From IMG/VR virus record IMGVR_UViG_3300031951_000671, positions 1 through 34,156 of that record: a DNA stretch of 34,156 nucleotides; one strand, given 5' to 3'. The number at the start of each line of letters is the position of its first letter. Within the stretch, counting starts at the first letter, position 1. This document shows positions 14,461 to 22,648 of this stretch, piece after piece. The notes under the pieces are model-generated. The model did not search any database and was not told the origin of the DNA. It was given only the letters and a program-made list of their open reading frames with translations. The position numbers and the translations under genes are program-made. The DNA is from a virus.

Positions 14461-14479
14461 TTCTACTCCTTATTAATTA

Positions 14480-15196
14480 TTAGGCAAATCTACTTTGTGA
14501 AGCAATAACAGTAAATGTGGCTGCTCCTGTTTTTCTAATTGTATAAACATAAACATCTGTAGAGTTAATGTTACCAGAAGAAGGTGCGGTTCCACCTAAC
14601 CACTTAGGAACTACTGCAGATCCATCAATGTTAAAGGCTGTTGGATAGTATGCTGTAGCACCATTTGGTGACTCAAATACTACTGAGATTTGTTCTCCAG
14701 TTGCCATTATTGAGTTAAGGGTTGTTGATCCATCACCACGAACATTGATTGTCCAGTTACCTGTAGCATTTACTGTACGAATATTTACAGCAGCAGTAAG
14801 AACATCAAGATTAATTGCTCCTGTTGCTGCTACTGCAGAAATATTTGCTGTTTCTTTTGGTGATGTTAGAGTTGCACCTGTTGATATTGCAATAGTTGGA
14901 ACAGGACCAGATGGGTTAGTAATTGTAATTCCAGCCCCTGCTGTTAAGCCAGTAACATCGCCAGTACCAAATGACTGCCATGTAGTACCATCATAGTACA
15001 TTGTGGTATTTGTATCAGCAAGATAGACGAACATTCCCTCTTGACGGATAGGTGCTGTCAGGGCAGCGTCTCTCGCTGTAGCGTCAGCAAAGTACATTAT
15101 TGACTGATTTTGCAGGTAGTACTGTACCTGTGCTGCGGTTAAAACATCTCCAGTATTGAAGGTCTTATAACCAGCGTTTGGACTGCCTGTAGGCAT
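14480..15196 (-). CDS. Tail fibre or tail-tip protein
   Basis: 238-residue protein. The start FNTGDVLTAAQVQYYLQNQSIMYFADATARDAAL and the segment GMFVYLADTNTTMYYDGTTWQSF are typical of short siphophage tail or fibre adhesin proteins. The carboxy half is a beta-rich, Thr/Gly-rich region ending in a beta sandwich-like stretch (TDVYVYTIRKTGAATFTVIASQSRF). It lies just after the tail hub gene, so it is likely at the tail tip and may touch the host. Confidence 0.7.
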   Translation of the reverse strand: MPTGSPNAGYKTFNTGDVLTAAQVQYYLQNQSIMYFADATARDAALTAPIRQEGMFVYLADTNTTMYYDGTTWQSFGTGDVTGLTAGAGITITNPSGPVPTIAISTGATLTSPKETANISAVAATGAINLDVLTAAVNIRTVNATGNWTINVRGDGSTTLNSIMATGEQISVVFESPNGATAYYPTAFNIDGSAVVPKWLGGTAPSSGNINSTDVYVYTIRKTGAATFTVIASQSRFA

Positions 15197-15212
15197 GTTA
15201 TTCTCCTTATGG

Positions 15213-16505
15213 TTAGTATGATAAAGTGTTATTGTTGGGTGGATCTGTTAATCCAAGTATACCCTGAGTTGCTGAATCAAGGATAAATGCTTGAATAATT
15301 GGTTCTTGAGTAAAGAACTTTGTTGTCCATGCTGTAGGAGTAACATCGTGTTGAACACCCTGCACGAACAATTCTTTTTCAACTGTTGATCCACCAGGCA
15401 TTGTCTTATATACATATATCAAACGATATATATCTGTGGTCAATCCAGCAACATTAAGGCTATTATTATCAGTAGATAATGATAATGTCATAGAATCAAC
15501 TCTAAGTTCAGCATTTTTTCTTGCTGCAAGTAACATTCTTGCTTGATCGTTTGCTTCTTGGTCTGTTTGTACAAGAATTCCAGTTCTTTGACCTGACTTA
15601 TAAAAATAGGTATCAATACTGTCTTGGTCTTCAACTGTTTGAGTTGTTCCACCTACCCTTGTAACTGAAACATCATTTAGAATAAGTTGATCATCAAATG
15701 CTATATCTAAATTAATATATGGTAGACCAACATTAACAAGGTCAGAAAATAGGCGAGGACCAACATCTGCCAATTCAGAAACATCTGTACGATCCAAGAA
15801 TCTTGCAACTCCTGTAGGCTGAATATAAAAAGCACCAAACTCAGATTGCTCTATTGTTTGAATTGCTTGTAACACATTTCTTTCTCCACCTGGATCTACC
15901 TGCATAGCAGAATCGCCAGTGTCAATATTTCTAAGTCCTACTGGCCAAGTAGCAAAATCTAATAATGAGTTAACTCTTGCACCAGATAGTTGAACTGTAT
16001 TTAAATTATCTACTGTAAGAGGAGCAGCACCTGTAGCAACATTTGCTAATAGACGGAAGCCATCAGCACATTGTAAAGTAACTGTAGCATCTTCATTAGT
16101 TCCTTGATAAAAGTTTGTATCGTATGAAGTAATATATCCTGAAAACATGAAATATCTCTGAATAATTCCATCGCCTCTGTCTTGATCTGCATATATTCTT
16201 ATTTTACGAAGAGGTAGCAATTTACCATAGTAGGGTGATGATGTATTCTGAGGATTAAAGTCTGAATTAGGATCATTTAGCACTACCGTCGCAGTTCCAG
16301 CCTCAAAGTTGGCAAGAATACGGTTACGACCTCTACGAGTAGAGCATCTTCTTACTTGAGCAGATATGTCTACAATGTCTGCTGGAGCATCTGCAAGAAT
16401 GTTTTCATCTAAAATACCAAAATTTGGGTCATTCAGTAAGAATGGATATCCAAATGCTGGGCCATTTGCAAAATCAATCTCTACGCCAAGTTTTGGTTTT
16501 GCCAT
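15213..16505 (-). CDS. Minor tail protein (tail hub)
   Basis: 430-residue protein of the kind that forms the tail tip hub after the tape measure in siphophages. It opens with a beta-rich section including CSTRRGRNRILANFEAGTAT and VVLNDPNSDFNP, then YYGKLLPLRKIRIYA, a signature of this hub family. The middle has the YDTNFYQGTNEDATVTLQC segment, and the end a domain with HDVTPTAWTT. It lies two bases after the tape measure gene's stop region and precedes the tail-tip protein. Confidence 0.78.
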   Translation of the reverse strand: MAKPKLGVEIDFANGPAFGYPFLLNDPNFGILDENILADAPADIVDISAQVRRCSTRRGRNRILANFEAGTATVVLNDPNSDFNPQNTSSPYYGKLLPLRKIRIYADQDRGDGIIQRYFMFSGYITSYDTNFYQGTNEDATVTLQCADGFRLLANVATGAAPLTVDNLNTVQLSGARVNSLLDFATWPVGLRNIDTGDSAMQVDPGGERNVLQAIQTIEQSEFGAFYIQPTGVARFLDRTDVSELADVGPRLFSDLVNVGLPYINLDIAFDDQLILNDVSVTRVGGTTQTVEDQDSIDTYFYKSGQRTGILVQTDQEANDQARMLLAARKNAELRVDSMTLSLSTDNNSLNVAGLTTDIYRLIYVYKTMPGGSTVEKELFVQGVQHDVTPTAWTTKFFTQEPIIQAFILDSATQGILGLTDPPNNNTLSY

Positions 16506-16506
16506 T

Positions 16507-19281
16507 TTAAACTGCCTCTAATAGTAACGAGTTTCCATTAGTTTGTGTTGCCAATAGTCCATTTCTGACTGTTTGGACAAGATCTTGTTCTGATGTTACA
16601 GAGCCTTGTACAGTAATGTTAACAATTGGGGCACCCATTAAATTACCACCAGAAATACCTGCTCCTGTAGCAACTGTGCCTTGAGTAAGTGCTCTAAATC
16701 TTGCTCTTTCTGCAGCGTCTGCTGCTGCATCTGTCATACTACCGCCAAGAATACCTGCTGAGACTGCGTCTGCATTTTCTTTAGCCCTGAAACCAGCATA
16801 TGTACTCATAATTCTTTCATTTTGCAATGCTTGTTCTGCTGCTCTTAATGCTGATGCTATTGATGCTGCACCAATGGCTCCAGATTCTCCTGCTGCCAAT
16901 GCACTTGGTCCTACTTGTGCTGCATACAGTGATGCAGTCTCCATGTCGCCTGCTGCTTTTGCTGCTGCATAATCTCTCAATGCTGCATCTCTTGCTGCTG
17001 CGGCTGCTGCATCTGCTGCTTCTTTTGCTAAGGCTTCTGCATCTGCTGCTGCCTTTGCTGCGGCATCTGCTGCCGCTTTTGCTGCTGCTATTACTGCAGG
17101 ATCTTCGCCAGAACCAGGAACAAATCCTCCAGGTGCAGTTTTGCCAACTACAACTCCAGTGCCTGCCTTTAAAAGAGCCAAATATCTTTCTAATGCTGCT
17201 GTAGCACTTAGCCAACCAATTTCTGCTGCCTTAGCAGGATCAATGAGGGTACCTGAATAAGAAACAGGAGCACCAATCTTCTTGATGTATTCAACAACTT
17301 GGTCAGTGCTTAACTTCCACTTTTCTTGAATTTTAATAATTTCAGCATCAGTTAACTTACCATCATTTACTACACCAACAAAATCAGCGTACAAGCGTAC
17401 TTGGTCTTCAGTCATCTTCCACTTGGTCATTAACTTCTGAATTTCAGAATCGCTTAGAACTCCATCATTTAATGCTGTGAAGAAATCAAGATACTGTGCT
17501 GCTTGGGCTTGTGTGCTGCCCCACTTTTGTGCAAGATTAATAACTTCATCATCTGATATTGTTCCATCTTCAACAGCAAATATTGTAGCCAAATATGCTT
17601 CTACTGCTTCTGTTGTGACGCCCCACTTACCAGCAAGGGCAACAATATCTTTGCTGCTAATGTCGTTATCAGCCAATGCCTTGAGGATATCATCATATCT
17701 TTGTGAAAGGTCATTAACAACTTTTCTTAGCAAAACTTCTTCTTTAAGATCTTTTAGTTTCTGCTTATTTATTTCATCAATTTTTTGCTGTCTATTTAGC
17801 AATGCCTCAGCAGCATTAATTTGAACTAATTTTTCTTCTTCTGCAGATAATAGTTTAACGCCATGAGTTTTGGCTATACGAGCATTGATCTTTGCATAGT
17901 CTGCTTCAAACTTTGCATTTTTCTTTTGTTGCTCAAGCGCTTTCTTCTGTGCAGCAGCAGAGGCTGCAATAGCATCTGCATTTTTCTTTTCTTCTTCAGT
18001 CTTCTTTTTAAGTTGTTCTGCTGTTAGACGATTAGTTCTGGATGCTCTTAATGCAGTACGAGCCTGCTCTCCAAGTGCCTGGCTACTTTTTTCTACGGCT
18101 TTTGTATTATTGCCAAATAAAATTTTAATTAAGGCAAATCCAGCACCAATACCAGCAATAGCAATTGCAACGGCTTTTGCTTGAGGAACAATCATAGAAA
18201 TAATTGTCCATACATTTCTAATTGCTACTGCAAATTTTGCCCAGAATCCTGTTGTGCCTTTAACAACTTTGCCTACTTCTTTGAGTAGTCCTCCAACAGT
18301 TTTGAGTCCGCCTGCTCGTTTTACAAGGGTTTCAATTCCATCAAGCACTCCCTTGGTAAATTTACCAACAAGCATCAACTGAGATGCCACAAATCCAAAC
18401 GGAGCAATAAAAGCAATCGCCTTTAAAAGTGTTTCAAATCTTGCCAAGAATGTAATTAATGCAACGCCAGCGTTAGCAATATTTTCAATGGTCTTTACGA
18501 GATCAAGAAGGGACTTGCTTATTAATGTTCCATTTTTCTCAATCCAGTCTTCAATTTGAGGAACAACTTCTGTTTGAATTCTAAGCGCAAGATCTGTTAA
18601 TGCTGGTAATAAAGCAGTACCAAGTTGTTCTGCTATTTCGCTAAACTGTATTTTCAGTCTGGTAAATGGGTCTTTGGCTGCTACTTTTGCTGCTGTGCCA
18701 GAATAAGTCTGTCCAAGTTGAGCAAATACTCTTTTAAAATCACCTGCTGCTATGGCTCCTCTATCAAGACCAAGATTTAATTTCTCAAGAGGTCTTAAAT
18801 TTCCTTGTGCTGCTTTTGCAAGTGCACTTGTTACAGTACTTAAATCTTTATTTGCTCCAATTGCAACATCTACGGCTAAACTATTTAGATATTGTGCGTC
18901 TGTTGTATCTTTTGTTGCTGCAACAAGGGTAGCATAACTCGCTCTTAATTCTGTGTCCTGAACATTTGTCAGTAATTGTTGCTTTGTTATATAATCTTCT
19001 ACTGCTGCAATTTGAGCATTTGTAGCATTAGTTGTAGTTCTTAAAACATTAGCAAGAACTTCTTGTGATTTTGCATCTTCTACTGCTGATTTAACAGCAA
19101 ACTTTCCAACCTTATATGCAAACAATGCGGCTGCGGCTGCTCCAGCAGCATAAGCCTTTACTACTTTTCTATTAAAATCATCAATCTTTTTGGCTGTCTT
19201 TGCGATATCTTTTTGGGCAGCCTTACTACCTTTATCAGAGTATTGAGAGACAATCCTTGCAATTACTGCACCTGTAGTCAT
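16507..19281 (-). CDS. Tail tape measure protein
   Basis: 924-residue protein, the longest of the tail module, which sets tail length. The first 200 residues are helical with Ala/Lys-rich coiled coil and a hydrophobic stretch near 40-65. Two hydrophobic segments occur near 285-305 and 355-390. A charged coiled coil at about 410-520 is followed by four copies of a 34-36 residue unit (about 527-670). Then comes a long Ala/Asp coiled coil near 715-790 (KAAADAAAKAAADAEAL and similar). The end has ITVQGSVTSEQDLVQTVR, a typical close. It follows the neck-protein and chaperone genes in the usual order. Confidence 0.9.
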   Translation of the reverse strand: MTTGAVIARIVSQYSDKGSKAAQKDIAKTAKKIDDFNRKVVKAYAAGAAAAALFAYKVGKFAVKSAVEDAKSQEVLANVLRTTTNATNAQIAAVEDYITKQQLLTNVQDTELRASYATLVAATKDTTDAQYLNSLAVDVAIGANKDLSTVTSALAKAAQGNLRPLEKLNLGLDRGAIAAGDFKRVFAQLGQTYSGTAAKVAAKDPFTRLKIQFSEIAEQLGTALLPALTDLALRIQTEVVPQIEDWIEKNGTLISKSLLDLVKTIENIANAGVALITFLARFETLLKAIAFIAPFGFVASQLMLVGKFTKGVLDGIETLVKRAGGLKTVGGLLKEVGKVVKGTTGFWAKFAVAIRNVWTIISMIVPQAKAVAIAIAGIGAGFALIKILFGNNTKAVEKSSQALGEQARTALRASRTNRLTAEQLKKKTEEEKKNADAIAASAAAQKKALEQQKKNAKFEADYAKINARIAKTHGVKLLSAEEEKLVQINAAEALLNRQQKIDEINKQKLKDLKEEVLLRKVVNDLSQRYDDILKALADNDISSKDIVALAGKWGVTTEAVEAYLATIFAVEDGTISDDEVINLAQKWGSTQAQAAQYLDFFTALNDGVLSDSEIQKLMTKWKMTEDQVRLYADFVGVVNDGKLTDAEIIKIQEKWKLSTDQVVEYIKKIGAPVSYSGTLIDPAKAAEIGWLSATAALERYLALLKAGTGVVVGKTAPGGFVPGSGEDPAVIAAAKAAADAAAKAAADAEALAKEAADAAAAAARDAALRDYAAAKAAGDMETASLYAAQVGPSALAAGESGAIGAASIASALRAAEQALQNERIMSTYAGFRAKENADAVSAGILGGSMTDAAADAAERARFRALTQGTVATGAGISGGNLMGAPIVNITVQGSVTSEQDLVQTVRNGLLATQTNGNSLLLEAV

Positions 19282-19282
19282 T

Positions 19283-19831
19283 TTAGCCTCTCCTCATTAA
19301 TAAATTTCTTTGTAGTGTTGATTTAGCCTTTTCCAAAGCGTTATAGATATTTTCAGACATTTTATTTCTATTCTTATCTACCACATGCCAAATTAATCTT
19401 GATGGCATAAATGGAGAATCTTCTCTGCTTAAATTATCTATAAATTTGTTCTTACCTGCGGTCTTATTCTTTCTTCCCGCTAATTCATAAATTACACCTG
19501 CTGCTGATCTATTTTTTAGTGCACCAGCATTTGTTGTATAGTCTCTTCTAACCTTACCCTCAGCCTTTGTGGATGTTATTCCAGCCTTAATAACGCTTTG
19601 ATCCCAGGCAGGCCATCCAGCACCACCACGAGAGCGAGGATTGCGAGCAGGCTGAGTAGCCCAACCACTTAGTGGAGGCTCTGATTTTACTAAGCCTTGT
19701 GCTTCTTTTTTAGCACTGCTTAGTTCAGAATTAAGAATCTTGTTAAATTCTTTAACTGCATTCTTATCAAATGTTTCTAATGCTTTTAGTGTTTCTTTGA
19801 CGCCAGTCAGCACTATAACATCTTTACTCAT
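19283..19831 (-). CDS. HK97 gp10-like neck or tail-completion protein
   Basis: 182-residue basic protein. The start (VLTGVKETLKALETFDKNA) and the section AKKEAQGLVKSEPPLSGWA followed by ARNPRSRGGAGWPAW look like the HK97 gp10 family, which joins head and tail. The end is a Lys/Arg-rich helix. It begins in a one-base overlap (TAATG) with the frameshifted tail chaperone frame. In most siphophages this gene precedes the tail tube genes, so its place after them is a small rearrangement. Confidence 0.6.
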   Translation of the reverse strand: MSKDVIVLTGVKETLKALETFDKNAVKEFNKILNSELSSAKKEAQGLVKSEPPLSGWATQPARNPRSRGGAGWPAWDQSVIKAGITSTKAEGKVRRDYTTNAGALKNRSAAGVIYELAGRKNKTAGKNKFIDNLSREDSPFMPSRLIWHVVDKNRNKMSENIYNALEKAKSTLQRNLLMRRG

Positions 19832-20237
19832 TACCTGCTCGCATTCTTGGATCGCTCCTTGAGATAAATAACAATTGCTTCAAGTACACCGTCAGGCGCT
19901 TCAAGCAAGTCGTTGGGAGAAAGGCCAGTCTCCACAGAAACCATGGCTACCGTATAGGTTAGGCTGTCTCTGTGGATTCTGAATTTGGGTCTGTCTCCAG
20001 TTCAACACTATCAAGTGTGTCAAGGAATGACTCGCCAAAAGGCTTTACTACCTTACCAGCATCCTTCATCGCTGCCCAAGCCAGGAAGTAGATATGCTCC
20101 AACTTCTGATCTTCGGTTAACAACTTAGCAAAACCCTTATTATATTTGTTTTCAAATGCAACAAGAGTCTTGGGACGAAGGCTATAAACGCCTTCTTCTC
20201 CGTCACTGGTCTTTACTTTGATACTTAGTCCATCCAT
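19831..20237 (-). CDS. Tail assembly chaperone, -1 frameshift product (GT)
   Basis: Predicted 135-residue fusion. The first 85 residues come from the 92-residue frame. After a -1 slip at 19983-19989 the ribosome would read 50 more residues in the overlapping frame, including TGLSPNDLLEAPDGVLEAI, a motif I recognise from the second part of tail chaperones. The -1 frame has no stop between the slip site and the end at 19831. This is the arrangement known from lambda gpG/gpGT and many siphophages, where the two proteins guide tail tube assembly around the tape measure protein. The tape measure gene follows after one gene. Confidence 0.75.
19959..20237 (-). CDS. Tail assembly chaperone, short form (G)
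   Basis: 92-residue protein, the unshifted product. DGEEGVYSLRPKTLVAFENKYNKGF and the HIYFLAWAA segment fit the family of tail chaperone first frames (the LAWAAMKDAG part is characteristic). It ends in an acidic tail. It acts with the fusion form as a soluble chaperone of the tape measure protein and is not expected in the virion. Confidence 0.8.
   Translation of the reverse strand: MDGLSIKVKTSDGEEGVYSLRPKTLVAFENKYNKGFAKLLTEDQKLEHIYFLAWAAMKDAGKVVKPFGESFLDTLDSVELETDPNSESTETA
19983..19989 (-). other. -1 frameshift slippery heptamer
   Basis: Minus strand C CCA AAT in the zero frame, a full X XXY YYZ heptamer (CCC AAA T), seven codons before the stop of the short chaperone. A TGA in the -1 frame lies upstream, so the slip has to occur after it. 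The downstream -1 frame is open to 19831. Confidence 0.75.
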
Positions 20238-20270
20238 TATATTTCGCCCCTTTAAGGTTAGTTAATTAAA

Positions 20271-20720
20271 CTAAGGAGTTACATCCTTAGTGATTGCTCC
20301 AGAGATAGGCCAGGACACAGCGATAGTACTTAGTTGGCCTACCGCACCATTTAGCGGAGTCCATTCAGTTACTAATGCATCAAAGCGATATTCTGGATTT
20401 GTTGCTGATATTGGTGCAGACGCTATTGGCTTGACTGCACATGCAACCTTTGTTCCTACACGATTTGGCATCAAAGGATTTCCTGGTTCTCCACCAAAAA
20501 ACTCTTCAATAGAATTGTTTGCAAAATCTTGATAGAAATCAAATGTTACTGTATTAGTTCCAACACCTGCAATTACTTCTTTATAGATGACGCCATCCTT
20601 CACAGGAGTCACATCTAAAACATCGTGGACAGTTGAAAGCGTTATGCTTGACACATGGTCGCTAAAATCATATGCGCCTTCAAATACCACACTTGCGTTA
20701 GTTAGAACCATTTTGGCCAT
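20271..20720 (-). CDS. Tail tube protein paralogue 2
   Basis: 149-residue protein. The start LTNASVVFEG, DHVSSITLSTVHDVLDVT, the YQDFANN segment and the end NPEYRFDALVTEWTPLNGA to KDVTP resemble its neighbour at 20722. Both have the beta-rich fold of siphophage major tail proteins. It begins one base after the stop of the neighbouring paralogue and is followed by the tail chaperone, as expected for a tail tube gene. Which of the two builds the tube cannot be decided from sequence. Confidence 0.75.
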   Translation of the reverse strand: MAKMVLTNASVVFEGAYDFSDHVSSITLSTVHDVLDVTPVKDGVIYKEVIAGVGTNTVTFDFYQDFANNSIEEFFGGEPGNPLMPNRVGTKVACAVKPIASAPISATNPEYRFDALVTEWTPLNGAVGQLSTIAVSWPISGAITKDVTP

Positions 20721-20721
20721 G

Positions 20722-21147
20722 TTACGGAGTTACATCCTTAACGATAGCGCCAGTGATTGGCCATGTAACTGATGCTGTAGCGAGTTCGCCAACTGCACCA
20801 TTTAGAGGTGTCCACTCAGAAATCAACGCATTGAATTGATATTCTGGGTTGTCTGCTGAAATTGCAGCATTTACAGGCTGTACCTTGATTGCAGCAACTG
20901 TACCCAAGAGTGGGTAGATTGTCTGCTCAACTTCGCCTGTTGCAAAATCCTGATGGAACTCAAGAGTTACTGAGTTATCTACAAGACCTGCGATACGCTC
21001 TTTTGCTGCTTGTGGAACATTTCCACCTTTGAATGCTGTGGTTTCAAGAACATCATATGTGCTTGAAAGAGTTACAGATGCAATGTGATCAGCGAGGCTT
21101 ACACCAGCAATAGTAACTTCAACATTTGTAAGTACTAAACGAGCCAT
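20722..21147 (-). CDS. Tail tube protein paralogue 1
   Basis: 141-residue protein related to the next gene. Shared blocks are LTN near the start, SxTLSSTYDVLE, HQDFATGE, and the end NPEYQFNALISEWTPLNGA to KDVTP. It differs mainly in the middle, where a short loop in this protein is longer in the other. The fold prediction is a tail tube (major tail) protein. It follows a small hypothetical gene and precedes the paralogue, giving a tandem pair. Confidence 0.78.
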   Translation of the reverse strand: MARLVLTNVEVTIAGVSLADHIASVTLSSTYDVLETTAFKGGNVPQAAKERIAGLVDNSVTLEFHQDFATGEVEQTIYPLLGTVAAIKVQPVNAAISADNPEYQFNALISEWTPLNGAVGELATASVTWPITGAIVKDVTP

Positions 21148-21149
21148 TA

Positions 21150-21392
21150 TTATTTATCTCCTTGTTCATTGTTAAATGTGTTAAAAACAAATGCTTCTGG
21201 TTCTTCCTTTAGCACTTGCACTTCTTCTTTTATTTCTTTTACTGCTTTTGGTGTCTGCCCTGCTTTTTTGATATGTCCTGCATTGACGAGAAATTCTACT
21301 GAACTCCCATAAGCAATTATATCATCTTCGGTAAGTTTTTCACCATTAATCTTACCGCAAACTGTTTTACTTGAGGTAACTGTATATTCCAT
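21150..21392 (-). CDS. Hypothetical small protein in tail module
   Basis: 80-residue protein from the ATG at 21392, which has AAGGAG six bases upstream. A longer open frame starts at 21479 but has no such site and overlaps the previous gene. The start is a small beta-like region (VTSSKTVCGKINGEKLTEDDI), and the rest is Lys/Glu-rich and likely disordered. Position between tail completion and tail tube genes suggests a head-tail joining role, but no family is recognised. Confidence 0.6.
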   Translation of the reverse strand: MEYTVTSSKTVCGKINGEKLTEDDIIAYGSSVEFLVNAGHIKKAGQTPKAVKEIKEEVQVLKEEPEAFVFNTFNNEQGDK

Positions 21393-21402
21393 TTTGTTCT
21401 CC

Positions 21403-21804
21403 TTAGCCCCAAATTGTGAGGTTGTAACGATAAGATAAAAATGTTTGATCTCCAGAACCATATGTACCGCTTTCAGCACTTATAACTCTTAGAGTATTAA
21501 CAAGTCCACCTAATGTTCTATCAGATTCTATGGCAGTCTTAATTGACTTATTGCCAGTTCCACCTAAGAGTTCATCAAGTTTCTCTTGCCCTGCTCTTTC
21601 GGAGATTCTCTGAACAATCACATAAACATCAACGGATGCTTGGTCCAAACCACGAGCATTATCAATATCAAATGTGAAATCTAATTGACCTACTATAGCG
21701 CATGGAGGAACTACAACATCTGGGATTTGATCATAAATACGAATGCCAGATATGCGTTCTATATTCTTTCCAATACGCTCTCTTACTTTGCTAATTTGAA
21801 TCAT
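21403..21804 (-). CDS. Tail terminator or completion protein
   Basis: 133-residue protein. The opening helix (KVRERIGKNIERISGIRIYDQIPD), PCAIVGQLDFTFDID, the VDVYVIVQR strand and the end TFLSYRYNLTIWG fit small head-tail joining and tail terminator proteins of siphophages. It starts as TAATG after the connector gene. It would cap the tail at the head end. Confidence 0.68.
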   Translation of the reverse strand: MIQISKVRERIGKNIERISGIRIYDQIPDVVVPPCAIVGQLDFTFDIDNARGLDQASVDVYVIVQRISERAGQEKLDELLGGTGNKSIKTAIESDRTLGGLVNTLRVISAESGTYGSGDQTFLSYRYNLTIWG

Positions 21805-22427
21805 TAGTAAGCCAATCCCTTATTTCTTCTAAATGTCTTTAACAACATTTCTACATCTGGGTCAAGTCTTGAATTTAATCTAACTGTACCCAATTCTACA
21901 GATCCAGCAATTCCAAATGGTGATTGCTTTCTTACAAATAATCTTGATGCCTGAATCTTGCAGGCCATCTCTACTTCATATGGTACTTGTGGAAATCCAA
22001 ATATTCCTGATACCCGCACTGTTTGAGGGAAGAAGTAAGGAAATACATATGAGCCTATAGCCAATAATCTTGTATAAGGCCATCCCTTTAGTGGATTGTT
22101 TACTGGCTCGTACATAACATCTAATGGAGCACTTGTAACATTCCATATTTGAGTATATGTCTGTTCAAAATCAACATCACAAGCCAATTCTGTTACTTCA
22201 ACGATATCGTCTGTTTCTACATACCAAGGGCTGTATGCTGTGTAGTATCTTGTAGCAGGGAATGCTTGACTACCCTCTTGGTAAAAAAATCTTTGGCAAT
22301 ATTCATCAATCTGACGACTGGCAGTAAGAATCGCTGCTTCAATAGCAACATCATCTATAGAATCTTCTATCTGCAATGCATTCTTAACATCAGCCAAAGT
22401 TGTATAAACTGTGCTTGATTGACTCAT
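21804..22427 (-). CDS. Head-tail connector (gp6-like)
   Basis: 207-residue protein. The amino end TLADVKNALQIEDSIDDVAIEAAI and ASRQIDEYCQRFF are the helical signature of head-tail connector proteins like HK97 gp6. They form a ring under the portal. The rest is a beta domain typical of this family in actinobacterial phages. It begins in an ATGA overlap with a 34-codon gene. Confidence 0.78.
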   Translation of the reverse strand: MSQSSTVYTTLADVKNALQIEDSIDDVAIEAAILTASRQIDEYCQRFFYQEGSQAFPATRYYTAYSPWYVETDDIVEVTELACDVDFEQTYTQIWNVTSAPLDVMYEPVNNPLKGWPYTRLLAIGSYVFPYFFPQTVRVSGIFGFPQVPYEVEMACKIQASRLFVRKQSPFGIAGSVELGTVRLNSRLDPDVEMLLKTFRRNKGLAY

Positions 22428-22528
22428 TTGCTCCTCTTCTCCAATTTAGGTAACATAGCCTTTTCTACTTTAGGTAGAGCAGTTGCTGTTTCCTTTTTAA
22501 TTCTAAATATCTTTTTAAGTTTTTTCAT
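22424..22528 (-). CDS. 34-residue basic peptide
   Basis: Small ORF between the capsid terminator and the connector gene. It reads MKKLKKIFRIKKETATALPK then 14 more residues ending KLEKRSK. The stop overlaps the connector ATG as ATGA. The ribosome binding site is weak (GAGGG close to the ATG). The junction is the main evidence. Function unknown. Confidence 0.5.
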   Translation of the reverse strand: MKKLKKIFRIKKETATALPKVEKAMLPKLEKRSK

Positions 22529-22540
22529 TTTCCCTCGTTT

Positions 22541-22580
22541 AAAAGGAACAGGCTGACAAATCGGGGCGTCTGCCAGCCTG
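22541..22580 (-). terminator. Intrinsic terminator after major capsid gene
   Basis: Minus strand 10-pair stem (CAGGCTGGCA with TGTCAGCCTG, one G-U pair), 12-base loop, then TTCCTTTT. It lies 69 bases after the capsid stop. The tail genes continue on the same strand and no strong promoter is visible after it, so partial readthrough is likely. Confidence 0.7.
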
Positions 22581-22648
22581 CCCTTCCTTAGATTACTCTA
22601 AGTATTGCAATAGAGTGCGGGAGGCCCTGTGCTCTATGCAAATCTAAC

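Noticed and set aside
16817-17215. Long alternative frames across the Ala-rich tape measure and the Pro-rich repeat genes
   Set aside because: Both strands stay open because of the low-complexity codons. The products are Ser/Arg/Leu-rich with no domain, so they are shadows.
21393-21479. Longer start for the small tail-module gene at 21150
   Set aside because: The extra 29 codons overlap the previous gene and have no ribosome binding site, while the ATG at 21392 has a good one.
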